A DNA stretch of 64,000 nt, from contig DAHUXH010000014.1 of assembly GCA_027307235.1 (NCBI GenBank), positions 21,370-85,369 of the forward strand, read 5' to 3'. This DNA comes from Vulcanimicrobiota bacterium. Lineage in GTDB: Bacteria; Vulcanimicrobiota; Vulcanimicrobiia; Vulcanimicrobiales; Vulcanimicrobiaceae. The translations under genes and the position numbers were made by a program. This document shows, piece after piece, positions 50,576 through 58,356 of the stretch; the first letter of the stretch is position 1, and each line of letters begins with the position of its first letter. Below the pieces are notes generated by a model that was not told where the DNA came from, did no database searches, and saw only the letters and a program-made list of their open reading frames with translations.

Positions 50576-51502
50576 ATGTCGGCGTACTATCGCTTCTTCG
50601 GCCTGGAACGCGATCCGTTTCTGGATACCGCGGACCCGCACTTCTACTGCGAGCTGGGGCCGTTGCGCAAAGCCAAAGAGCGGCTGGGCGGCTCCGTCGA
50701 CCAGTCCCGCGGCCTCGTGGTGATCCTCGGCGAGCCCGGCACCGGCAAGACCAGCCTGTGCAGTGCCCTCGAACTCGACCTGCTGCAAGACGAGAGCGTC
50801 GTGCTCGGCAAGATTCTCGACCCGACGTTCGCAAGCGAGATCGAATTCTTGATCGCCGTGGGCCGTGTGTTCGGCCTCGCGCTGCCGCCCCGCTCCAGCG
50901 CTGCGCTCAAGAACGCGCTCAAGAACTTCTTCTTCGAAACGGCCGTCCTCGAAAAACGCACGCTGGTCCTCATCATCGACGAGGCACAGAACCTCACCGA
51001 AGAGAGCCTCGAAGCGCTGCGGATGCTGTTGAACTACCACGTGCCGCAGAAGAAACTCGTGAACATTCTGCTCTTCGGGCAAAGTGAGCTCGAAGCGCGC
51101 ATCGCCGAACGCCGCAATCTGGCCGACCGCGTCGACGGCTGGGTGCGCCTGCCTCCGCTCGATGTCCCGATGGCGAGCGCCATCCTCGATTTTCGGCTCA
51201 TGCGCGCCGGGATGACGCCGGGTCACACCGTCTTCACACTCGAAGCTCGGACCCTCTTATTCGAAGGGTCGAGCGGCTCGCCGCGCCGCCTCACCATGCT
51301 CGCTCACGCGGCCATGGAAGAAGCCGCCGACCGGGGGGCCACGCTGGTGAACGAAGATCACGTCCGCACGGCGCTGCGCGCCCGCGGCATCGCCCTCGCG
51401 GAGCGCGCCGAGGCTCCGGTCGTCGCCGAGAACGGCGCCGCCGGAAGCGCGCGGCGCATCGGTTTCTTCTCGCGGCTGTTCTCGCGTTCGGCTGCACGAT
51501 GA
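50576..51502 (+). CDS. ExeA-like AAA ATPase
   Basis: 308 residues. Starts YYRFFGLERDPFLDTADPHF as ExeA/GspA-type ATPases do; Walker A GEPGTGKTSLCSAL, Walker B LVLIIDEAQNLT, sensor region LVNILLFGQSELEARIAERR, then a helical lid. Lacks the C-terminal membrane and peptidoglycan-binding parts of ExeA, so it is a cytosolic ATPase module. ATG is 41 bases from the divergent pseB start. ATGA overlap with the next gene suggests a joint function, perhaps envelope assembly. Confidence 0.82.
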   Translation: MSAYYRFFGLERDPFLDTADPHFYCELGPLRKAKERLGGSVDQSRGLVVILGEPGTGKTSLCSALELDLLQDESVVLGKILDPTFASEIEFLIAVGRVFGLALPPRSSAALKNALKNFFFETAVLEKRTLVLIIDEAQNLTEESLEALRMLLNYHVPQKKLVNILLFGQSELEARIAERRNLADRVDGWVRLPPLDVPMASAILDFRLMRAGMTPGHTVFTLEARTLLFEGSSGSPRRLTMLAHAAMEEAADRGATLVNEDHVRTALRARGIALAERAEAPVVAENGAAGSARRIGFFSRLFSRSAAR

Positions 51503-52995
51503 ACCGCGAGCCGAACTTCGAGGCAAGCGCGGATATGCGTCTGCTCGAACTTCAGCGAAACGCACTCGGCGTCGCCTCGACACCGACGGCGTGGCAAAAC
51601 GGGGGCATCTCTGAGGAAGCATCGATCGGCGAGGCGCAGACGCCGGCGCGCGCCGGGGCAGTGCTGCGTCTGGAGATGGCGGCTTCGCCGCCGGATGGCG
51701 TTATCGCGGGCGCACTCGTCACCGTCAGTCTCGCGCTCACCAACGACGGGGCCGACGAGGCACGCGGCGTGATCGTGTGCGCACCGCTCCCCACGAATAC
51801 CTCGTTTCGCCGCGGCTCGCTGGTACACGACGGGCGCGATCAGCCCGACGATCGCGCGGAAAGTCTGGCCGGATCGGGGCTCCTGATCGATCGCATCGCG
51901 GCGGGCGCGCGCGTGTCGCTCGTGTGGAAGCTGTCGGTGAAACTCGGCAACGATCCGCTGGTGCTCGCGCCGCAGGTGCGCGCCGCCCGCGGTGCGGTGC
52001 TCGGAACTGGGCCTCTGATCGTCTCGCGCAAACCGGCCGAATTGACCGGATTCGGAGCGGAGTTGCAGCGCGTCGACGTGCCGCTCGACTCAGCGCCGGC
52101 GTTCGCACAAGAACTCAGCGCCGTGGAACTGCCGATCTACGAGCTGGATGAAGAGGAGCAACTCGTCTACGAAGCCGCTGACGCCGCTCTCGAACCGATC
52201 GTCCCCCCGAGCGAGCGTCTTGCGACGCCTCAACCTGATGCATCGCCTCCGGCTCCGGCACCGCAGGCGCCACCCGCGCCGCCGGAGCCTGCGCCGTTAC
52301 CCGAGCGACACGCCGTGGCGCTCGCCACCGTATTCGATCGCGCGACGCACGCATTCTTTGAACGCATCTTCTCCTCCACGAAGCCGCCGGTGCTGCTCGA
52401 TCACTTCTTGTTCGGCAACGCGCTCGCGTGTTCGCGCGGCTACGACGGCGACGACGACGCGTGCGTCAAGCAGCACCTCGATGCGCAAGCGCAACTCCTG
52501 CATCGCATGAAGCTGCACGAAAAACTCGGACGCAAAGAGCCGTTGACGGAGTATGCGGGTGCGATGCTCGCACAGCCGAGCAGGCTGCGCGAGTCCAACG
52601 TGATGGCGGCGCCACGGCTCGATGCCGGCGTCGGCGTGATCCTCGTCACTGAACTCGGGGCGCCGGTGGTGACGACCCTGCGCAAGATGGAAGACGAGGC
52701 CGGCCGATGGGACTTCGTCAAGGGACGACAACTCGCGCAGGCGCTGCAGGCGCAGGGCGTCATCTCGTCCGCACCGGAAGCGGCTCGTGACGAGGTGCAG
52801 GTCGCCCTACGCGAGTATGCGCAACGCTGTGCGCCGGTGATTCAACGCTTCTTCGTCCGTGCTCGCGTCGACCGCACGACGGGACTGCTCTTTGCGCCCG
52901 AACCGTCGCTCGATGCGGCCGCGCGCGGGGTGCTGGCGGCACTCGCGTCGGTCATGCCCAATGAGCGTGACGCGGGAATGCGTCAGCGCAACTGA
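51499..52995 (+). CDS. DUF11-like domain protein, unknown function
   Basis: 498 residues, not recognised as a whole. Residues ~53-165 resemble a DUF11/Ig-like beta-sandwich repeat (VTVSLALTNDGADEARGVIV, then LPTNTSFRRGSLVHDGR). A Pro/Ala-rich linker follows near 248-270 (ASPPAPAPQAPPAPPEPAPL). The rest (~275-498) is helical and acidic/basic mixed with no motif. No signal peptide, unusual for a DUF11-like protein. Overlaps the ExeA-like ATPase by ATGA and converges with the small flagellar-operon gene by 13 bases. Possibly the partner of the ATPase. Confidence 0.55.
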   Translation: MNREPNFEASADMRLLELQRNALGVASTPTAWQNGGISEEASIGEAQTPARAGAVLRLEMAASPPDGVIAGALVTVSLALTNDGADEARGVIVCAPLPTNTSFRRGSLVHDGRDQPDDRAESLAGSGLLIDRIAAGARVSLVWKLSVKLGNDPLVLAPQVRAARGAVLGTGPLIVSRKPAELTGFGAELQRVDVPLDSAPAFAQELSAVELPIYELDEEEQLVYEAADAALEPIVPPSERLATPQPDASPPAPAPQAPPAPPEPAPLPERHAVALATVFDRATHAFFERIFSSTKPPVLLDHFLFGNALACSRGYDGDDDACVKQHLDAQAQLLHRMKLHEKLGRKEPLTEYAGAMLAQPSRLRESNVMAAPRLDAGVGVILVTELGAPVVTTLRKMEDEAGRWDFVKGRQLAQALQAQGVISSAPEAARDEVQVALREYAQRCAPVIQRFFVRARVDRTTGLLFAPEPSLDAAARGVLAALASVMPNERDAGMRQRN

Positions 52996-53378
52996 TCGAG
53001 CGGCCCGAGACGGCCGCGCGGCGTTTCCTTCCCGAAGTTGCGCGCGAACTGCTTCCACTTCGAGAGCAGCGTCAAGCGTTCGCCGACCTGGTCGCGATAC
53101 TGCCGCAAGCGCGCAAGCTGGTTCTCGCGCACCGCATAGACATAACGGACGCGTTTGAAGAGTTCCCGGTCGAAGGCCTCATCGCGAACGGAGGCAGCCG
53201 CCTCGAAAGCGTTCTGAAGTCCATGACGCGAGCGGCGTTCTTGCGCGAGCGCTCGGTCCATCTCGGGCCAATCTCGCGCCGCGAGCGCACGTTCGAATTC
53301 AGCGCATGCCGCTTCGAGCGCGTGCATCTCCCGCACGACCGCCGCTCGAAGCTCGTCGCGGTCAGCCGACAGCGGCAA
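52983..53378 (-). CDS. Helical protein after fliS, possible flagellar chaperone
   Basis: 131 residues, almost wholly helical and charged (LEAACAEFERALAARDW, ENQLARLRQYRDQVGERLTL). Position directly behind fliS (17-base overlap) is where FliT- or FlgN-like export chaperones often lie, but no sequence signature confirms this. TTG start. Last gene of the flaG operon. Confidence 0.55.
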   Translation of the reverse strand: MPLSADRDELRAAVVREMHALEAACAEFERALAARDWPEMDRALAQERRSRHGLQNAFEAAASVRDEAFDRELFKRVRYVYAVRENQLARLRQYRDQVGERLTLLSKWKQFARNFGKETPRGRLGPLDQLR

Positions 53379-53808
53379 ACGAGGAGCCCGGTTCGGTGGT
53401 CGGCGTCACATTCGTGCGCTGCTGCGCCTTGAATTGCGCGATCGCCTTGACCCACGTTTCGCGGTAATCACGAAACTCCGGCACTAGCCGGGCGACGCGC
53501 TGTGCGTCCTTTTGCATGTTGGCGAGCACCAGCTCATGATGCCAGAATTCGTAGACTCGAAAGAGATTGCGCGCGAGATCACCGCCGATCTCCATGTCGA
53601 GCGCCCCCATCAACAACGAGAGCGCGCGTTGCGCACGCAAGAGCAAGCGATGAATGCCCTCGATGTCGTTGAAATCGTACTCGAGCTTCTCCAGCGCCTT
53701 CTGCGACGACAGGATCAGCAGGTCGTAGATCTTGACAATCAGGTCTTCTTTGGAAGCCGTCGCGATCGACGTCTCCAGATACCGTTGTTCCGCGGCGCCT
53801 TTGTTCAC
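53362..53808 (-). CDS. fliS: Flagellar export chaperone FliS
   Basis: Binds flagellin in the cytoplasm and prevents early polymerisation. 148 residues: YLETSIATASKEDLIVKIYD is the conserved opening, followed by LLLRAQRALSLLMGALDMEI and LFRVYEFWHHELVLAN. GTG start 20 bases after fliD. The C-terminal tail (TPTTEPGSS) is disordered. Confidence 0.92.
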   Translation of the reverse strand: MNKGAAEQRYLETSIATASKEDLIVKIYDLLILSSQKALEKLEYDFNDIEGIHRLLLRAQRALSLLMGALDMEIGGDLARNLFRVYEFWHHELVLANMQKDAQRVARLVPEFRDYRETWVKAIAQFKAQQRTNVTPTTEPGSSFAAVG

Positions 53809-53828
53809 GTCAGTGCTTCAAAACCCGT

Positions 53829-55874
53829 CTAATGGCCGGAAGAGGAGACACCGAATGCACCGAGTTGTGCTTGCTCGGCTTGCAGTCCGGCGATCGTCGA
53901 TTCGGAAGCGATGAATTCAGCGCGAAGTTGCGTTGCCTGAAGCGTCGCCTCGTCGTTGATGAGACTGACTTGTTTCTGCAGCGATCCGATCTGATCGGTG
54001 ATCGAGTTTTCGAAACCTTGCAGTGTCGACGTTTGACCCGCTGCCAGCACGCCGACCAAACCGGAGTTCAGTGAGGTCGGAAGGCCGGTGACGTTTCCGA
54101 GATAGGTGCCAAGTTGATTGGTGAACTCGTTGAGCAGGCCCTGAACTTGCGTCGGGTTATTTTGAAACGCTTGTTCCAGCTTGGTTGTGTCGAGCGGTGC
54201 AAACGCGCCATCGGTACCGGCGAAATTCGTCGTCTGCACCAACTGATCCGTGCCCGACGATTGATTCTGACCACCGTTGCTTTGACCGTTGTTGGCGGTG
54301 GTGAGCACGGTGACCGAGTCATCGACCTGCACGCCGATCTGCGAGAGTGAGTTGAAAGGATCGCTCGCGTTTCCGAACAGTCCGGTGACGATCGAGGTCA
54401 ACCTGTCTTTGAGGCTCTGCACGTCGCCGTTCTCGAAAAGAACGCCGCCGCCCAATTGCGTGGTCGTGGCTCCCGCCGCCGCCGATTGACCGGGCTGCAG
54501 CGCGGTGACGACCGGCGGCTGGGTCGCCGTGTTGATCTCGGTGATCGCGCCGTTGTACGCCGAGACGAATGCGTTGACCGCATTGACGAGCTGGGTTTGA
54601 TCCTGCGAGACGGTCACAGTATAGGGCGTCGCGGTGCTCGCCGTGATATTGAGCGTGATGCCGGGGATCGCCGATGTGATCGCGTTGGAGTTGCTGAAGA
54701 TCGTGCTGTTGGTCCCGGCAGGATTCTGCACGGTGACGCTCGCCTGTTGGCCGAGCGTCGTCGCCGGCGAAAAACCGTCCTTGTTCGTCAAACCTGCTGC
54801 ATCGAGAAAGTTCGACGTGTCGCCGGCGGCGCCCAGGACGATACTCTGCGGACCGGTCGCTTTTGCGGTAAGCGTCACCTGATTGGTCGCGGCATTGTAC
54901 GATGCGTTCACGCCCGCCGCCGAGGAATTGATGCGCGCGAGCACCGACGCCAGATTGTCGGTCGAGGTATTGACCGAGATGGCAACGCCGTTGATGGTGA
55001 AGGTGCCGCTACTGAAAAACGGTGTGACGACGTTCTTGAAATTCGCGTTATTGCCGCCGTCGAGGGTGGCGGCTTGATTGATGCCGCCGACGCCGGACGT
55101 TCCGGTGACCTGAAATGTGCTCGGGCCGGTCTGCTGGATCTGCGCTTGGTCCAGCTTGAGGACTTGGAGCAAGTTCCCGGAGTCGCCCGCGCTGCCCAAG
55201 CTGACCGGCTTGGTCGCGTTGATCTGGACCACGTCGTTGGCGCCGCCGACGGTTGTTTCGGAGATGGTGAAGCCGGCATCCGCGCCCGAGGACACCACCG
55301 CGGTCTGAATGCGCGACAGAATTGTCTGCAACGAGTCGGTGTTGACGTTGTACTTCACGGTCTGACCGTCGACCGTTATCGAGCCCTGACCGCTCGCACT
55401 CGTACCGTTGCTCGGAGTGACGGCGGCGAACGACTGCGCGAGCGCCACCTGATCGGCGGGGACGCCGGCGATCAAGTCTTTTTCCGAGTGCCCCGCTGTT
55501 GCGTCGCTAACGACCTGCGTCGAGGTCGCGGCGGTTTGCTTCGTGACCACGTAGACGCCCGGCGTAGCCGCGACTCCCGGAATGCCGCTCGCGCTGGCGA
55601 AGGTCGGATCGCTGACCTGAGCGTTGAAGCTGTCGAACAGCGCCGGCGACGACAACGCCGTCAACGCGTTCTGCACCGACGAGAGCAGCGAATTGATGTG
55701 GATCAGTTCACTATTCGCGGCCGTCAACGAGGCAATCTGGTTGTTGGGAACGACCGCCTGCGCCTGCGTCAGCGACACCAACTTGTTGATGATGCCGTTG
55801 ACGTCGAGGCCCGAGGAGATGCCCGGAAAGCTGATCGGCCCGACGTTGGTTCCAAGGACGGGGACATTCGACAT
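53829..55874 (-). CDS. fliD: Flagellar hook-associated protein 2 (filament cap) FliD
   Basis: Caps the filament and folds incoming flagellin. 681 residues, longer than typical (450-500) because of an enlarged variable middle. FliD_N: ISFPGISSGLDVNGIINKLV; FliD_C: near residues 440-660 with VNAVNAFVSAYNGAITEIN and the terminal coiled coil. Very rich in Thr, Ser, Asn and Gln, as expected of a secreted filament protein and of possible O-glycosylation. AGGAG nine bases before ATG. Confidence 0.92.
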   Translation of the reverse strand: MSNVPVLGTNVGPISFPGISSGLDVNGIINKLVSLTQAQAVVPNNQIASLTAANSELIHINSLLSSVQNALTALSSPALFDSFNAQVSDPTFASASGIPGVAATPGVYVVTKQTAATSTQVVSDATAGHSEKDLIAGVPADQVALAQSFAAVTPSNGTSASGQGSITVDGQTVKYNVNTDSLQTILSRIQTAVVSSGADAGFTISETTVGGANDVVQINATKPVSLGSAGDSGNLLQVLKLDQAQIQQTGPSTFQVTGTSGVGGINQAATLDGGNNANFKNVVTPFFSSGTFTINGVAISVNTSTDNLASVLARINSSAAGVNASYNAATNQVTLTAKATGPQSIVLGAAGDTSNFLDAAGLTNKDGFSPATTLGQQASVTVQNPAGTNSTIFSNSNAITSAIPGITLNITASTATPYTVTVSQDQTQLVNAVNAFVSAYNGAITEINTATQPPVVTALQPGQSAAAGATTTQLGGGVLFENGDVQSLKDRLTSIVTGLFGNASDPFNSLSQIGVQVDDSVTVLTTANNGQSNGGQNQSSGTDQLVQTTNFAGTDGAFAPLDTTKLEQAFQNNPTQVQGLLNEFTNQLGTYLGNVTGLPTSLNSGLVGVLAAGQTSTLQGFENSITDQIGSLQKQVSLINDEATLQATQLRAEFIASESTIAGLQAEQAQLGAFGVSSSGH

Positions 55875-55886
55875 GGTGTGGAGCTC

Positions 55887-56273
55887 CTACGCGTTGCGAT
55901 CTAGCGTGACGCCGCTCTGCTGGTCGAAGAACTCCGCGATCTGCACGAGGATCTCCGGCGGGAACTGCGCGACTTCTTTTCCCGTCTTCGGGTCGGAAAA
56001 TACCGTGATGATCTCGTTGGGATGGTGCGCGACACGGTACGAAACGTCGAGCCCGACCGTCTTCGGCGCACTCGCGGGTCCGAACAGCTTCGCGACCACC
56101 GACCCGATGTCGGCGCGATTGGCCGACCCGGTCTTTGCGCTCGAGCCAGGCTCGCCCGGGTCGGGCGTGCTCGTGCTCCCCGCGGTCGCTGAACTCACGG
56201 TCGCGGAACTCTCCGGAACCGGAAATACGATGGGTGGCGCGCTGCCTTGCGCGGCCGGCGATTGTACGTCCAT
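55887..56273 (-). CDS. flaG: FlaG-family flagellar protein
   Basis: 128 residues. The C-terminal ~65 (VSYRVAHHPNEIITVFSDP, then KTGKEVAQFPPEILVQIAEF) match FlaG, which affects filament length in other species; the N-terminal half is a Ser/Pro/Ala-rich disordered region. ATG with a strong GGGAGAAGG ribosome site. First gene of flaG-fliD-fliS; a sigma-28-like promoter lies 44-71 bases upstream. Confidence 0.85.
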   Translation of the reverse strand: MDVQSPAAQGSAPPIVFPVPESSATVSSATAGSTSTPDPGEPGSSAKTGSANRADIGSVVAKLFGPASAPKTVGLDVSYRVAHHPNEIITVFSDPKTGKEVAQFPPEILVQIAEFFDQQSGVTLDRNA

Positions 56274-56316
56274 GTCGTTCGCAGCCTTCTCCCTACGCCA
56301 TGCGAGGTTAACCTTA

Positions 56317-56344
56317 ATATCGGCCAATCGGCCGACTGGGCTTA
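56317..56344 (-). promoter_or_regulatory. Sigma-28 (FliA/SigD) promoter for flaG-fliD-fliS
   Basis: Minus strand: TAAG (56344-56341), 16 bases, GCCGATAT (56324-56317). GCCGATAT is the Bacillus SigD-type -10, and spacing fits TAAA-N14-16. It lies in the short gap between the upstream glycosyltransferase stop and flaG, about 40 bases before the ATG. Confidence 0.7.
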
Positions 56345-56349
56345 GGGCG

Positions 56350-58356
56350 CTACATGCCGGAGCGTAAAGATTGCGCGGTCGCGTAGGCCTGCGCGGTGGC
56401 GGCGAGCACCGCTCGCGGATCGGCGAACGCGGCGATTCTCCCCGAGCAGTCGCGGATCGCGTCGGTGCGGGCGGCGGCGTGGGCCCATGCATCGCCGATC
56501 CCGTTGGCGACGGCGCCGACGTTGGTCGGATCGACCGCCCAAAGGCCGGGAGCCCAGTGGGCCGCATAGGAGTTGGAACCGACCACCAGCGCACAGCCGC
56601 TGAGCGCTGCGCGCGCCGCGCGCGCTGTTCCGAGCGGGTACCACCCGATGTCGACGTAGACACGGGCGCGCCGGTACAGCGCCGCGATCTGGGCCGGCGT
56701 CGGCTTGGGAAGGAACATCGTCGCGTCGCCGGCGGCGTCGCGCAGCATGACGTAATAGTTCGCGTCCATAATCGGCCCGGCGACGACCACCGGCAATCCG
56801 AGGCGCCGCACCGCGTGCAACGCCAGGAGCTGGTTGCTCCGGCTCTCGAGCGGTGCGTGCATCAGGAGAAAATCGCCGGTTCCGACGAGGTCATCCATGG
56901 GCTGCGGAATGGGGCCGTGATCGACGCTCGGTCCCCCGAGCTGCGCGCGCCCGCGCCAGTTGAACTTGGTCCGGTAGTGGTGCTCTTCTTGCGCCGAACC
57001 GACGATGAGCACATCGGCCAGCTCCAAGACCTCGGCAACCTGGGTGCCCCATCCCGCAAACGGCTCCTGGCCGCGCGGGTCGGCCCCATCGGCTTCGAGA
57101 CGCCGCGCCGCCAGGTGATCGAAGAAATCTTCGAGCAGCGCGCGGTCCAGCACGCGCTGCTGCATCATCGTGGTGATGCGATCGCCCCAGACGCCCAACC
57201 CATGAACGTCCGTGAGCGAGGGCGCGAGCACGACCGGCAGACCGGCCGCCTTACAGGCCTCCAGCTTCGTTTTCACGTGTTCCGGGCGCAGCAGGCCGAC
57301 GACGTGGACGAGATCGTGCTGCGCGGGGTCGAGTTGCGATGCGGTCGTCAACGTCGCGAGAAAGCCCTCACGGTTGAGCCGCGCGGTCAGCGCACGTGCC
57401 TCGTCGGTATCGGCGTCATCGGTCAGGAGCCCATCCTCGCGGACGACGACGGCGATGCGCCCCGCGGAGCCCCCGAGCGGCACATGCTCGCTCGATCCGA
57501 CGATCTGGCGCGGCTGCGCGTGCGAGGTGACCCGCACCCCGAAGGACCGCACGACCGGCCCGTCGTCGGGATCGAAGCTCACGCACAGATCGCGCGGCAT
57601 CGGCCGGACGACAGGAATCTCGCGGTAGCCGTCCGGCACGCGATCGAGCACCACGTGGACCGGTGCGCTCACGGTCGCCGCGTCGCCGGCGAGCAGCGCT
57701 GCCTTCTCCGGCAACGCATCGCCGTACGGCCGCGCGAACCAGCGCGCCGCATCGCGAGTGACCTGTGCGTCGCCGAGCACGGCATCGACGCGGTGCGCGC
57801 CGTTATGTGTGAGGTACGCGGCTCCGGCCGCGCCGCCGGCATCGGCGATCGCGACCGTCCGTCCGCGCGCGAAGCGCAATGCGTACACGAACGGGGCGAG
57901 ATCGGCAAAAGCTTGCGTGTACGGTGCGGCGCCGAGCCAACCGCGAGTGCGCGCTCGCTCGAACAGCGCCCACACCTCGTCGGAGGCGCCGAAGCGCTTG
58001 ATGCGCTCGTCGTTGATCTGACGCGCGAGCGAGATCGACCGCAGCCAAGGCAGTGTCTCGCTTTCAATGGCGGCTAGGCGCTCATTTGGAACGGCGCGAG
58101 CGATTGCGAGCGGCCAAATGAACGGCGAGGCCTCCGGCTCGATCAACATCGTGGTCTGCACTTCGATCAGCGGAACGATGGCGATCGCGTCACCATGCGC
58201 AAAGATGCAATCCATCGCCGAGCCGAGATGCCAACGACGCGACGTCGGCTCGAAGCGAACGATCGCAAGCGTGTGCGGGTCGATGATCTCGGCGGCAGCG
58301 CCATGACCGCACCACCATTGATAGTCGTCGGCGAACGACGCGGTGCGCACGTTCAT
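56350..58356 (-). CDS. Large GT-B-like glycosyltransferase
   Basis: 668 residues. The N-terminal ~270 residues are unrecognised; around 255-300 a segment begins that resembles a glycosyltransferase group 1 protein: RIAVVVREDGLLTDDADTDE, LAPSLTDVHGLGVWG, ELADVLIVGSAQEEHHY, and the donor-binding end LYRRARVYVDIGWYPLGT followed by ARAALSGCALVVGSNSYA. ATG overlaps the tandem GT2 gene (ATGA). Sits directly before flaG, so filament glycosylation is the likely role; Maf homology is not evident. Confidence 0.65.
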   Translation of the reverse strand: MNVRTASFADDYQWWCGHGAAAEIIDPHTLAIVRFEPTSRRWHLGSAMDCIFAHGDAIAIVPLIEVQTTMLIEPEASPFIWPLAIARAVPNERLAAIESETLPWLRSISLARQINDERIKRFGASDEVWALFERARTRGWLGAAPYTQAFADLAPFVYALRFARGRTVAIADAGGAAGAAYLTHNGAHRVDAVLGDAQVTRDAARWFARPYGDALPEKAALLAGDAATVSAPVHVVLDRVPDGYREIPVVRPMPRDLCVSFDPDDGPVVRSFGVRVTSHAQPRQIVGSSEHVPLGGSAGRIAVVVREDGLLTDDADTDEARALTARLNREGFLATLTTASQLDPAQHDLVHVVGLLRPEHVKTKLEACKAAGLPVVLAPSLTDVHGLGVWGDRITTMMQQRVLDRALLEDFFDHLAARRLEADGADPRGQEPFAGWGTQVAEVLELADVLIVGSAQEEHHYRTKFNWRGRAQLGGPSVDHGPIPQPMDDLVGTGDFLLMHAPLESRSNQLLALHAVRRLGLPVVVAGPIMDANYYVMLRDAAGDATMFLPKPTPAQIAALYRRARVYVDIGWYPLGTARAARAALSGCALVVGSNSYAAHWAPGLWAVDPTNVGAVANGIGDAWAHAAARTDAIRDCSGRIAAFADPRAVLAATAQAYATAQSLRSGM

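Noticed and set aside
54456..55904. Plus-strand open frame of 482 codons opposite fliD
   Set aside because: fliD is clear from its N- and C-terminal domains; the opposite frame is Arg/Val/Asp-rich with no domain.
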